Shown: one piece after another, positions 47,421 through 59,219 of the stretch
Numbering within the stretch: the stretch's first letter is position 1
Layout of the letters: every line of letters begins with the position of its first letter
Origin: PFL42 sp963789825
GTDB taxonomy: Bacteria; Chloroflexota; Anaerolineae; Anaerolineales; E44-bin32
DNA length: 64,000 nucleotides
Direction of reading: 5' to 3'
Assembly: GCA_963789825.1 (NCBI GenBank)
Contig: CAWBME010000006.1
Location: 868,001-932,000 of the forward strand
Position numbers and translations under genes: made by a program
Notes under the pieces: generated by a model
Told to the model about the DNA's origin: nothing
What the model saw: only the letters and a program-made list of their open reading frames with translations
Databases searched by the model: none

Positions 47421-49395
47421 ATGAAGACCGGACCCTTTCGTCTCGCCGTCTTGACCTTGGCACTCATCTCTCTTCTCGGGAGGGGCCAGCCCGCGTGGGC
47501 GCAGGCAGGGACGACCTTCTTCATCACCGACGTCGACTCCAGCCAGTTCCCGACGGTGTCCTTCCAGCTGCGCGCCGTCGACTTGAACAACCGCGTCGTG
47601 GACAGCATGAGCAATACCGACCTGACCATCTACGAAAACGGCGAGCCAGTACCCGCCGAGAATGTGCAGGTAACCCCTCATGACGACGGCCCGATCACCT
47701 TCCTGTTCTTGATCGATCACGGTCGCCTGTCGAATTTCAGCGAGTTCGGCCCGCAGAACATCCGCCAGGTCTTCTCCGCCCTGGCCGGCAGTGGCACCTT
47801 CGTGGACGGTCGCGACCAGCTGGAGGTGATGGTCCGGGAGAACATCAACAATGACCGGACCGAAACACGGCTCGCGCCGACGCAACAGATCGGGGATCTG
47901 ACGACCTGGCTCGCCAACTACCCGTTTGAGGTGCGACGCAGTCAGAACTCAACCAAGGGGCTAGAGGGTGTGTCCGACGCCATTGCCGAGATGGGCGAAC
48001 TCGTGCCCGTCCCCGGCAGCCAGACCGCGGTGATTCTCTTCGTCACCCGCTTCATTGAAGACCCGGCGCGGTCGGTCGCCATCGTCGCGGCGCAGAATCA
48101 GGCCAATCAGGCGAAGGCGGAGTTCGTTTCCATCTACCCTCTTTCGACAGATCAGGGACAGACCAACACGCAACCGCTCCAGATCCTGGCCGAGATCTCC
48201 AACGGAAGGTTCACCGCCCTCCAGCGCAACACCGCCGGCTCCCTGGCCGAGGACGTCTACCGGGAGATCAACGCCCAGCGCGTCTACTACACGGTCAGCT
48301 ATGAGAGCACGCTGGCCGATACTGGGCCGCGCGTGATCACGGTCAATTCGAGTGAGGTGCCGGTCGCAGGGGAAGTCGGCACCTACCAGGTCTCGCCCGA
48401 GCCGCCCGTGGCGACCGTGGTGGAACCCGCAGCGGGCACGGTCATCCAGCGGGAGGCCGTCCTCGATCCCCAAGGCGAGCCCGCCTATAGCCCCACTTCG
48501 GTGGCGGTCGTGGCCAGTGTCTCCTTCCCCGACGGCTACCCGCGCGGTCTGCAATCTGCGGAACTCCTCGTCAACGGCACCTCCCAGGGGACCGTCTCCC
48601 CCGCCCCCGACGCCAGCGAAGCCCAGCTGGACCTCGATCTCTCCCAGTTCTCTGCCGCGGGCACAAACCAGGTGGCGTTGGAAGTCAAGGTCGTGGACTC
48701 GCTCGGCCTCGAGTTCCTCTGCAGAGACGTCCGTGGTCGTCGAAGTCGCACCACCCCCGCGCAGCGTCGGATCGCGCATCGCGATCGGTGCGGCGGGACT
48801 CCTGGGTCTCGGGTGCGTCACTGGGTTGGTATTGATCGGAGTGGTCGGGGGTGTCTACCTACTTCGTAGACGCTCCCCGCAGCCGGCTGCACCCGCCTCC
48901 CGCCCCGCTCAAGCCGAGCCGCTGCACACGATCCTTGTGGGCCAGGCGATGAAGGAACTGGTTCTAGCTACGCTCACCGTGCTGGAGGGGCCCAAGGGCC
49001 TGCTCGGTGAAGCGATCAGCGTCTACAAGCCCACCACCGTGATCGGCCGCAACCCGCAGACCACCGACATTCACTTCTTCGCCGAAGAGGAAAGCTCGGT
49101 GAGCCGGGTCCATTGCACCATCCAGAGGGACGGCGAGGTCTTCAAGCTCACGGACAACGGTTCCAGCTCCGGGACGAGGTTGAACGGCCGAGTGATCCCG
49201 GCCGACGATCCCGTGGTGCTGGCCGACAACGACGAGATCGTGCTGGGTGACCTGGGCCGGCGCGGGGTCAAGATGCGCTTCAACACGATAACCGACTCCG
49301 GCGAAGCCAAGTACAGCGGGATCGCAGACGACCGCACCCGCATCATCGACGGACTGCTGCCCGACGAAGATCCCACTGCCGGCTCGGTCGACTGA
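47421..49395 (+). CDS. VWA-like-TM-FHA membrane protein (second), one frameshift
   Basis: ATG at 47421 with AGGAG upstream; signal peptide ends near AWAQA. The extracellular part contains a degenerate VWA-type domain: DLTIYENGEPVPAENVQVTP, then ITFLFLIDHGRLSNF (no canonical DxSxS), QTAVILFVTRFIEDPA, SIYPLSTDQGQTN, followed by Ig-like strands. After a shift near 48725 there is a membrane helix (GLGCVTGLVLIGVVGGVYLL), a short linker and a C-terminal FHA domain: TTVIGRNPQTTDIHF, SSVSRVHCTI, DNGSSSGTRLNGR. About 657 residues. Same overall plan as 44139-46468 but with an inactive-looking metal site. Confidence 0.86.
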
Positions 49396-49402
49396 GGCGA
49401 GA

Positions 49403-49707
49403 GCGGCCAAGTGCGGCGGCGAACGCTCCGAGCGGCCCGGCATCCTGCCGGGCCGCTACAGCAACCCGGGCGGCCGCAAGCACAACGAGGACCGCGGCGG
49501 CGTTGACCCTTTCGCCACCCGTTGCGCCTTCACGACGCCATGGTCTGCGACGGCATGGGCGCGGCGAGGAGAGCGTGGAGCGCAGCGCCAACGGGCCTGT
49601 CTCCGCAGAGACCGAACGTCCACAAGGTGGTCAAGCGATGGCCCGAATGCTCGCACTGGCCCTGGGCGCCGACGGGAAGACTCGCCTGAGCAGGCCACGG
49701 AGACACC
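49403..49707 (+). pseudogene. PP2C-type protein phosphatase fragment
   Basis: A short stretch encodes the start of a PP2C phosphatase: YSNPGGRKHNEDR (metal-binding NEDR) and, after a one-base shift, MVCDGMGAA (the DGMGG-type motif). The remaining 150 or more residues of the family, including later metal Asp motifs, are missing. After about 49,650 nothing resembles a phosphatase. Either the gene is truncated or a larger deletion or assembly fault removed the rest. Context (kinases and FHA proteins) makes a phosphatase partner reasonable. Confidence 0.45.
49431..49457 (+). terminator. strong hairpin after the second VWA-FHA gene
   Basis: Perfect 12-bp stem AGCGGCCCGGCA (49431-49442) and TGCCGGGCCGCT (49446-49457) with a three-base loop, 36 bases after the stop. 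No T-run. It lies within the PP2C-like sequence, so it may be coding coincidence or the product of a junction. Confidence 0.5.
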
Positions 49708-49834
49708 GGAGCAACAGCCGGAATCTGCCTCCGCTGCGGTGCAAGTGTCCGGGGCGAAGCGCCCGTCCCATCGTGCGCTCCGCCCCGGTTGTCTTGGATG
49801 AAAGATCAGGCGAACGGCCGGCTCGCCCTGCGAG

Positions 49835-50464
49835 CTATCCCATCAGATTGAAAGTCAGCCGAACCCGCCCGACCTGGATGGTCTGCCCGGCCGTCAGTGG
49901 GTGCTGCGTTCCTTGCCGCAAGCGCGTGCCGTCCAGGTACACCGGGTTGCGGCCCTGGATGTCCTCGAGCAGGAACTGACCACGCTTCTCGGTGATGCAG
50001 GCGTGGTGCCGAGACACCGTCGGGAGTTCTTCGGCGTGCTCCAGATCGACGGCCAGCAGGCGGTTGTTCATCGGGTTGCGGTGGTCCTTTCGCCCGATGA
50101 CGGCCGGCTGCCACGTCAGGTCGTACTCCGAAAGCGTGCTGCCCTCGGTCAGCCACACCCGCTTGAAGGTCTTGCTGAATGGCAGGCGCTCACCATGGTC
50201 GATGGCATCCAGGGTGCCCGTGGCCTCGGTCACGCGCACGCAGACCAGCGTGCTGTCGTCCTGCACACCGGCTTGGTCGAGCGGGGTCTCGGCCGAGAGC
50301 GGCTCGGTCGCCCCCGGCAGCGTCAGGAGGAATTCGCCGTCCAGGTTGAACTTGTCCTTGATCGCGGCGATCAGATTGCCGACGGTCAGGCTGCCGCGCA
50401 CGTTGACACGTTTGGCGCCGATGTTGTCGGCCCGGATTTCGAGGGTGAGATTTGTGCGGTCCAT
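49835..50464 (-). CDS. YukD/EsaB-like ubiquitin-fold protein fused to an FHA domain
   Basis: 209 residues, intact. Residues 1-80 have the beta-grasp layout of YukD/EsaB: LTLEIRADNIGAKRVNVRG, LTVGNLIAAIKDKFNLDGEF, then LSAETPLDQAGVQDDSTLVC. Residues about 110-209 form an FHA domain: PAVIGRKDHRN, TVSRHHACIT (Ser-Arg-His core), FLLEDIQGRNPVYLDGTRL. In type VII systems EsaB/YukD is a separate small cytosolic component. It starts four bases after the giant ATPase stop, with TGAGG as ribosome site, so the two are translated together. Confidence 0.88.
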   Translation of the reverse strand: MDRTNLTLEIRADNIGAKRVNVRGSLTVGNLIAAIKDKFNLDGEFLLTLPGATEPLSAETPLDQAGVQDDSTLVCVRVTEATGTLDAIDHGERLPFSKTFKRVWLTEGSTLSEYDLTWQPAVIGRKDHRNPMNNRLLAVDLEHAEELPTVSRHHACITEKRGQFLLEDIQGRNPVYLDGTRLRQGTQHPLTAGQTIQVGRVRLTFNLMG

Positions 50465-50467
50465 GCC

Positions 50468-53400
50468 TCAGCCCTTCTTCTTCTTGGACTTGCCGTCCGA
50501 CTTCTTGCGGGGTTTCCCGGCGATGAGGTGCGTGACCTCTGGGATCTCCTCAACCTGGCTCATCAACTGCTCCTGCAGGGCCAAGAGCTGCTCCAGTTCG
50601 GCCAGGCTCTCGGTCTGGGGCACGGCCGCCGCGCCCTCCGGGACGCTCACCACCGCCCCACCCAGCGACGTCAGGTCTCCGGCCGTGTAGCTCCAGACGG
50701 CGCGTCCCTTGTACTTCGATCGGATGTTCCCGATCAGCTGCGCCAGCTGTTCCTCTCCAGAGAGGCCGCCCTTGCCTTCGACAAACGGCATGGCGATCTG
50801 CACCAGCGGGGCTGCCACGGACTTGACCAGGAAGCCCCGTCCGGGCGGCAGGTCCTTGTATCCCGAGAAGTCTCCGCGGATGCCCATGTAGCGCACTTGC
50901 TCAACGTCCTGCAGGACCAGGGTGTAGCGTGAACTCTCCACTCGGCGGCGCATGTCATCCCCGCTCCCGCGCAGGATATCGGTCGACCCGGCGATGACGA
51001 AGTGGAGGTTCTTGCCCTTGCCGACCACGCTGAGGCCGGTGAAACCGACGCCGGCGCGGTTCAACAGGTTGGCGTCGTCGTAGTGGTCGATGATCACGAA
51101 GATGGAGCGCTTCGCGTTGTCGACCGGCTTGAAGCCCGGCTTGCCGCGCAAGCTCTTGATCACCTCGTCGTCGTATTCCGCGCTCAAGCGCCGCACAACC
51201 GCATCCAGTTCATCGGCGTTCGTGACCGTTGCCAGAACGTGGGGGAGCCTGTCCAGCGAGCTGTCGGCGCCGGTGCCGAAGCTGAAGAACCGTCGCGCGG
51301 CGTCCGACGGATCGACCAGGATCATGGCCACCCGCTCCGGCGGGTAGCAGTGCGCCAGCGCCAGCACCAGCGAGCGGAGGGTGGTCGTCTTGCCGGACAC
51401 CGGGGGCCCGACCACGAGCCAGTTGGGGCCCTTGGCGCCGAACTCAATCATCGTCGGTTCGCGGTCGAGGTCGTTGATCCCGAGCGGCACGGCCAAGGGC
51501 TCGGCGCCCCCGCCCAGGGGCGGCAGGAGCCCCTCCAGATCGAGCGTGAGGGCGAGCGGTTCCACCGGCTTGGGCCGCTTCGCCTTGAGGGCGGGCGTCT
51601 TCTTCTCCATCCCCTCCCAGGCCTGCGCCATGCGCTGCACCAGCTCTCGGTAGGGATCGACCGCCTCGGCCGTCGTAGGCACGCCCGTCTGGAACTCCAG
51701 CGGCACGGGCTGGCCGTCGAGCATCTCCACCACCAGCCCGCGACCCGGCACATCGTTGAACCGGGTCCAACCCCGGCCGACGATCATGATGTAGTCCCCC
51801 GGGTCGGACTGGGTGAAGGTGATCCGCTGCACCAGCAGGTTGAAGAGCTTGTTGGGGACATCCCCGAGAAGCGAGGCCGCCATGACGAAGTACACGCCGA
51901 AGGTGCGGCCGTCCCTCACGAGCGTGATGAGCTCCGCCAGGTAGTTCTCGTAGGTTTCCCTGAACTCGGCCACGTTGTCGATGACGACCAGAACGGCCGG
52001 GAAGGCGCTCTGCGGGTTGGCGGCGTTGTAGTCGGCGAGCGAGTTGTAGGCCTGGAGCTTCCTCTGGCGTTCGTCGATCGTGTTGCGGATCATGCGGAAC
52101 AGGCGCTCGACGCGCTCCGGCTCGTTCCCTTCGACGACCCCGGCGACGTGCGGCAGGGTGCGGAGCGCCTTTAGGCCGCCCCGTCCGAAATCCAGGACGT
52201 AGAAGTGCAGATCGGCCGGTGAGCGCTGCGCCGCCAGGCAGGCGACAAGCGACTTGAGGAAGGTCGTCTTGCCGCGACCGGAGGCGCCGAGGATCAGCAG
52301 CGGATCGCCGGCCACGTCGATGGTGAGCAGGCGCTGCTGTGCCAGGTAGGGGTTGTCGATCACCCCCATCGTCGCCTCGACCGGCATCGGCCCCTTCTTC
52401 CAGTCGAAGGCCTGCCAGAGCGGCGTGGCATCCGGCGTTTCCAGCCACAGCTGGACAGGCATGTTGAGCACGGCGCTCGAGGCCGCCGCGTCCTTGAAGA
52501 TGTAGCTGGCATCGATCGGTGCATTCAGGGGGAGGACCTTCGGGAGCGGATCCGGCCACGGCTTGAACTGCTCCGGCTATCCCCTGCCGCTTGGCCTCGG
52601 CCGCCAGCGCTCCCACCAGCCACCCGAGGAAGGAGCGCGGCGGATCATTCTGCTTCTCGAGCGCATCGAGGATCTCGTCGGTCGGGTAGGCCGGGTCCGG
52701 CCGGCTGCTCTCATACGGCGCCCCCGAATACGCCGCCTGAAACTCGGCGAGCGGGCCGCCGCCCACCTGCATGTACCCGCGGCCGGGGATGCCCGGCAGG
52801 GTGGCGGCGTCGTTCCGCCCCAGCATCTCGCGGCTGTCGTCCGTCGTTTCCACCCGCAGGCACAGGCGGAACTTCATGTTGGCCTTCATCTGATCCGTGA
52901 CCGCACCCGAGGGTCGCTGCGTCGCCAGGATCAACGTTACGCCGAAGGCCCGCCCCAGCCGCGTGATCTGCTCGAACTGGAGTTTGTAGTCCGGGTTCGC
53001 CTGGATCATCTCGGCGAACTCATCGACGATCACGAACAGGTGGGGGAAGGTATCCGGGAACGGAGAGTCAGGCTTCAGCGTCGGGATGACCTTCTTGCGG
53101 TAGTCGATGAGGTCGGCCACGCCCGCCTTCGCCAGGATCGAGGACCGGCGGTCCATCTCGGCCTTGATGGCGACGAAGATGCGATCGACGGCGTTGCCTT
53201 CGAGGTTGGTGGCCATGTCGACCACGTGCGGCAGGCCGCGGAAGGGCTCGATCGTCGCCCCGCCCTTGTAGTCGACCAGGACGAAGTTGACGATGCGCGG
53301 GTCGTACTTGATGGCCAGGCCGGCGATCAGCGTCTGCAGCAGTTCGGACTTGCCGGAGCCCGTGGTGCCGGCCACCATGCCGTGAACCCCGTCGCCGCCG

Positions 53401-56400
53401 GGCTTGGCCGAGAAGATCAGGTTGCGGACCTCCTTGCTGCTGGTCATGGCCCACGCCCCGGAGAGCCACTCCTGATTCTCCGGCAGCATCGACCGCTTCC
53501 ACCGCTCGGCAATCCCCAGGTCGCCGATGAGGTCGATGCGGCGCGCCTCCATCCTTTGGAACATCTCCAGGAAGGTCACCGAGCGCGGGATCTCGGCGCT
53601 CGGCCGCTTGCCGCCGACCGCCTCCCAGGCGGCCAGCATCTTCTCCGAAAGCCTGCGCGAAGGGATCCTTTTCCTCCGGCACCAGGGGAATGCCCACGTG
53701 GAACTCCAGCGGCTGGCCGTCCACCGCCATCAGGCCCCGCCCCGGCACGTTCGGCAGACTGATCGACGTGCGGCCGACGACGTCGGCGTACATCCCGGCG
53801 TCCGGCAGGGTGAAGGTGATGCGCTGTCCGAGCACGTTGTACAGCTTGGCCGGCAGTTCGGCGGGGACGCTCGCCGTGATCACGAAATGGACTCCGAACT
53901 GGCGTCCGTCCCTCACCAGGCTGATCAGGTCGGGGATCAGGTATTCGAAGTTCTCCCTGAACTCGGTGAAGTTGTCGATGGCGACCACCGCCGAGGGCAT
54001 CAGCGCCTCGGGGTTGTCGAGCTTCTGGGCGTTGTAGTCCTCGCGCGAGGGGTAGTTGGCCAGCCGCTCCTGGCGCTCGTTCAGCATCCCGCGGATCATG
54101 CGGAACAGGGCTTCGATCCGATCCGGGGTGACGGTGTCGATGATCGCGCCGCAATGCGGCAGATTGCGCAGCGACCGCAGGCCTCCACGGCCGAAGTCGA
54201 GGGCGTAGAAATGCAGGTCGCGCGGGCTATGCTGTGCGGCCAGAGCCAGCACCAACGACTTGATGAAGATCGATTTGCCCCGCCCGCTCGCCCCGAACAC
54301 GGCGATCGGATCGGCCGCCACATCGACGGCGAGCAAACGCTGGATCGAGTGGTAGGGATCATCCATGACGCCGATGGCGGCTTTGAGCGGCAGAGGGGTC
54401 TTCCAGTCGAAGGGCTTCCACAGCGAGACCGCCTGCTCCGGCTTCTTGGGGGCGGCATCGAGCCAGGCAGCGATCGCCGGGGAGAGCACCGTCTTGTCTT
54501 CGGCGACGTCCGGCAGGTAGCTGGCGTCCACAGGCTGGTTCAGCGGCAACACCGCCGGCAGCGGATCGGGCCACGGTTTGCGCTGCTTGGGAATGTTCAG
54601 CCGCTTGGCCTCCGCACCCAGGGCGCCCACCAGCCACATCAGGGTCGAACGCGGTTTCTCACTCGTCCCCAGCGCCTCCAGGATGGCCTCGGTCGGATAC
54701 TGGGGATCGGCCCGATCGTCGGTGTACGGGGAGCCCGACCAGGCCACCTGCACCTCGGTGAGCACTTCCGTGCCCGCCTGGAGGTAGCCGCGCCCGGCGA
54801 TTTGGGGCAGGCGTGCCGCGTCGGGCTTGTTCAACAGCTCCTTGCTGTCGTCCGGGGTCTCCATCCGCAGGCAGATGCGGAACTTCATGTTGGCCTTCAT
54901 CTGATCGCTGACGACGCCGGACGGCCGCTGCGTCGCCAGGATCAGCGTCACCCCGAAGGCCCGGCCCAGCCGGGTGATCTGCTCGAACTGCGTCCGGTAC
55001 TCCGGATTCGCCTGAATCATCTCGGCGAACTCGTCGACGATCACGAACAGGTGCGGGAAGGTGTCAGGAAACGGCGAGCCCGGCTTGAGCGTGGGGATGA
55101 CCTTCTTGCGGTACTCCACCAGGTCGGAGGCGCCCGCCTTGGCCAGGATCGAAGCCCGGCGGTCCATCTCGGCCCTGATGGCGACGAAGATCCGTTCCAC
55201 AGCGTTGTATTCCAGGTTGGTGGCGACGTCGACGACGTGCGGCAGCTTGCGGAACGGCTCGACGGTGGCCCCGCCCTTGTAGTCGACCAGAACGAAGTTG
55301 ACGATGCGCGGGTCGTACCGGATGGCCATGCCGGCGATCAGCGTCTGGATCATCTCGGACTTGCCCGAGCCGGTGGTGCCGGCCACCATCCCGTGCACGC
55401 CATCGGCCTGGGCCTGGAAGACCAGCGATCGGATGTCGCGGCTGCTGATCAGGCCGATCGGGCCGCGCAACCACTCCTGATTCCCCGGCTGCATCGAGTG
55501 CTTCCACTTCTCGGCCACCTGGAGATCGCCCAACACCCCGATCTCCCGTCCCTCGAGCATCTTGAAGAGCTCCAAGAAGGTTACCGAGCGCGGCAGTTCG
55601 GCGGCCGGCCGCTTCCCGCCCAGGGCGGTCCAGACCCTGTCCATCCGCTGGGCAAGGTCCTGATAGACGTCGAACTGATCGACGTCCTGCATCATGTCTG
55701 GCTGGCCCGGCACGCCCACCTGGAACTCCAACGGCAGGATCTTGTCCTTCACCGGGACCGCGATCAACCCCCGGCCGGGGACGTTCTCGAAACTGCGGGC
55801 GCCGGGACCGACGATCTCGAGGTACAGCGACCGGTCGGCCTGGGTTAGGCTCAGGCGCTGGGTCAGGAGGTTGTAGAGCTTGTTGCCGAGGTCGGCGGGC
55901 GTGTTGGCGGTGATGACGAAGTAGACGCCGAAGGCTCGCCCGTCGCGCACGAGAGCCATCAGCTCCGGGATGAGGTGTTCGTAGCTCTCCTTGAACTCGG
56001 CGAAGTTGTCGATGACGACGACGATCTCGGGCAGGACGTCCTTGGGGTTCCTGACGTTGTGGTCGGCCAGCGAGTAGGTACTTGGCGAGACGTTCCTGCC
56101 TCTCGTTGATGAAGTTGCGGAGCATGCGGATCATCTGCTCCACGCGCGCCGTTTCCGAGGAGTCGATCGAGGCCCCCAGGTGCGGCAGGGCCTTCACCGA
56201 TTTCAGGCCGCCCCGGCCGAAGTCGAGGGCATACAGATGCAGCTCGTCGGGCGAACGGGTGACGGCCAGGGCGGTCAGCAGCGTCTTGACGAAAGTGGTC
56301 TTGCCGCGGCCGGCGGCGCCGAAGACGACGAGCGGGTCCGTCGAGAGGTCGATGGTCAGCAGGCGCTGCTCGGCCCGATACGGGTTGTCGACGAAGCCGA

Positions 56401-59111
56401 TGTCGACATTCAGGGGCAGCGGTTCTTTCCAGTCGAAGGTCGGCCACAGGTTCTCGTCGCCGGTGTTGTTGAGCCAGGCATCGATGACCGGGTTGATGAC
56501 AATCGTGCGGTCGTGCCCGGTCGACCGGTCGGTGTTGAGGTAGCGCGCGTCCAGCGAATCGGTGAGCGACAGGTGCTCCGGCAGCGGATCGGGCCATGGC
56601 TTGGTCTGGACCGGCACCGCGTCGCGCTGGGCGCGCACGGCGGTGGTCCCGACGATCCAGTCCAGCACCGCGCCCGGCGTCTCACCCGGCCTGAGCCCCA
56701 GCGCTTCGGAGATCTCCAGCGCCGAATAGAGGGGCGCATCGGCGGCCGCGCTCGCATCCGGCAGGGACTCGTCGTCCAGCCAGATCACATCCCGCAAGAC
56801 GACCGTTCGCTCATCGGTGTAGGCGGCGCCCGCCCAGGCCACCTGAATGGGCTGCAACAGGTCGCTGCCGACCTGGAGGTAGCCCCGACCGGCCTTGTTG
56901 GGCAAGAAGGTGGCGTCGGGGCGACCGAGCAGCTCGCGGGAGTCGTCCGGCGTCTCGACCCGCAGGCAGGCGCGCAGCTTCATGTTGGCGCGCATCTGAT
57001 CCGAGACCACGCCGGACGGACGCTGGGCGGCCAGAATCAGCGACACGCCAAAGGCCCGGCCCAGGCGCGTGATGCTTTCGAACTGCGCCCGATACTCCGG
57101 ATTGGCCACGATCATCTCGGCGAACTCGTCGACGACGATGAACAGGTGCGGGAACGTCTTGGGGAGGGGATCATCCGGCCCGAGGCGCGGCGCGATCTTG
57201 CGGCGGTATTCGACGAGGTCTCGGGCGCCGCTGCGCGCCAGCAACGCCGCCCGCTCCTCCATGACGGCCTGGATGGCCACGAACATGCGCTCCACCGCAC
57301 CGGCCTGCACATTGGTCAGGATGTCCACCACGTGCGGCAGCTTGCGGAACGGCTCAAAGGCGGCGCCGCCCTTGAAATCGACCAGCACGAAGTTGAGGAT
57401 GCGCGGGTCATAGCGGATGGCCATTCCGGCAATGAGCGTCATCAGCAGCTCCGACTTGCCGGACCCGGTCGTGCCGGCGATCATGCCGTGCACCCCGTCT
57501 TCTTTCGCCGAGAAGACCAGGTGGCGGGCCTCACGGCTGCTGATGAGCCCGATCGGAACGCTCAACCATTCCTGATGCTCCGGCACCAGGCTGCGCGCCC
57601 AGTTCTCCTGCAACGGGATCTTGTCGACCGTCGCGATGCGACGCCCTTCGACGAGGGACATCATCTGCAGCAGTTCCACCGCCGGCGGAAGATCGGCGCC
57701 CGCCGGACGGACCAGCTCCAGGCGCCGGAGCCTGGCGGCGAATTGCTGTCGCGCCTCGACCGGCTTCAGCAGATCGGCGACTCCCAGGTAGCGGGGCGTG
57801 TTCAGCCCGACCTCGATGTAGCGGAAGACCACCTGTTCGCCGACGGCGGCGACTTCAACCATCGCCTGGCAGTCGCTCGGGACCTTCGACGGCTCGTCGA
57901 CGAGGAAGAGGACCGCCGCGCCCAGTGTGGGACCGTCACGATTGAGCGTGGCGATGACGTCCTCGGAAGCCACGTCCTTCAGGGGTGTGTTCGCGGGAGC
58001 CTCCCCGAGCAGGTCCACAACGATCAGCAGGAACGGGAGGGTGACCTCCGCCGATCCCTTCCCATCGTCCTGGTCCTTCGTCTCATTCAGCCGAACCTGC
58101 CGCTGATCCAGCTCGACTTTGATTCGCTTCCAGAAGCCGCGGACGTCGGCGGGTTTGGCCGAAAAGCAGAGCTGGTCCGATGGCCGGGGCTTCCCGCTGT
58201 CGTCGTCGTCCCCGAACCCACGCACGATGCAGTGCGGCAGCCACTCGGCCCATTCCCAGCTGCTGCTCGAGCCGGGATGACCGATGACGTACAGGCGGGA
58301 GTCTTGAGAGGAGTGGAAGGTGCAGAAGTGCGCCAGCATGGCGCGGGCGAAGTCGGCCGTCTGCGTGGGGCTCTTGCCGAAGACCCCCAGAGAATGGCGC
58401 GGCGGCGCGTAGAGGCCGGAGAGCATCTCCTCCATCTCCGAGTCCCTCTTGGGCCGGTTCTCCTCTTCGTCGGTTTCTTCCCGGCTGACAGGCCGCAGCG
58501 GGATCGTGATGGGGACGTCGGTGAGGATTTCCGAGTCCGTCGCCAGACGCTGCGCATCCTTCAACAGCGGCGACTCGTCAACCAATTCCTCCGCCCCCTC
58601 GACCTTGTACACCACGGTGGACTTGCGGCTCCCGATCCCCAATCGCACAATCCCGAAATCGGGGTCGCTTGGACGTCGCTCCCAGATGCGGGAGCCAAAG
58701 CGACTGGTCTCCTTGCGTGCCGCGATCTCGATCAGGGAGGGGACGTCCGGATAGTTGTAGTGGAAGAACATGCGCTGGGTGTTGTGAGATCGCAGCATCT
58801 CCTGCCGCATCTCGGCCAGCCGCATCTGGTAGGCGTGCTCCTTCTTGGCGGCGGCCTTCCATTCCGCCCGCAGGCTGATCACGCCGAAGACGACGGAGGC
58901 TCCCATGGCCAGGCCCATGAAGATCACCATCGTCTTGTTGCCCGAACCCGAGGCGAAGGCGAAGCCGAGAATGGTGATCAGAGGAATGATGAGCGAGACA
59001 AGCGTCTGCAGGCTGGCGCCTGTGCTTCTCGGGCGGCTTGGGGATCTTGACTTTACCTGTGGGAAGCTCCGGCTGCATTCGCGGCGGGCGATCGATGTAT
59101 TCAAGAGGCAT
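50468..59111 (-). CDS. giant EccC-like FtsK/SpoIIIE ATPase with seven P-loop domains, four frameshifts
   Basis: The motor of a type VII-like secretion system, about 2,880 residues after correcting shifts near 59045, 56085, 53660 and 52568; no stop codon separates the pieces. The N-terminus has the EccC signature PPRMQPELPTG, two membrane helices, and WERRPSDPDFGIVRLGIG. P-loops in order: GTTGSGKSELL (57450), GAAGRGKTTF (56300), GTTGSGKSEM (55360), GASGRGKSIF (54280), GTTGSGKSELL (53350), GASGRGKTTF (52270), GPPVSGKTTT (51390). The first, third and fifth domains keep Walker B VDEFAEM; the second, fourth and sixth have IDN(F/V)xEF without the catalytic Glu. The C-terminal tail is Lys-rich. The frame at 59111 starts just after a consensus promoter. 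Confidence 0.88.
52261..57475 (-). repeat. three tandem ~2.0-kb coding repeats inside the giant ATPase
   Basis: Each unit encodes one D1-type and one D2-type ATPase domain. Distances between equivalent P-loops are about 2.09 and 2.01 kb for the D1 type and 2.02 and 2.01 kb for the D2 type. The units share long stretches (PDTFPHLFVIVDEFAEMIQA, GRAFGVTLILATQRPSG, LHFYALDFGRGGL) but have diverged, so this is an old duplication rather than an assembly copy. Confidence 0.8.
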
Positions 59112-59184
59112 GGGAGACACCCCTGTGGCCTGGCGGCCACGTCCGTACCGGCGGGCGATATTCCGGACAAGCAGGCAGCCTGGA

Positions 59185-59213
59185 TTGACTTGCGGGACGT
59201 CATGACCTAGAAT
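59185..59213 (+). promoter_or_regulatory. promoter of the pseudokinase gene
   Basis: -35 TTGACT (59185-59190), 17-base spacer, -10 TAGAAT (59208-59213). The predicted start (about 59220) falls inside the -10 box of the opposing promoter. Confidence 0.75.
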
Positions 59214-59219
59214 TCTCGC

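Noticed and set aside
49431..49457. A confident Rho-independent terminator
   Set aside because: The stem is perfect but has no T-run and overlaps PP2C-like coding sequence; kept only at moderate confidence.
50468..59203. Three or four separate FtsK/SpoIIIE ATPase genes
   Set aside because: The joins lie in the middle of conserved domains, one-base corrections reconnect them without any stop codon, and no ribosome sites precede the internal methionines.
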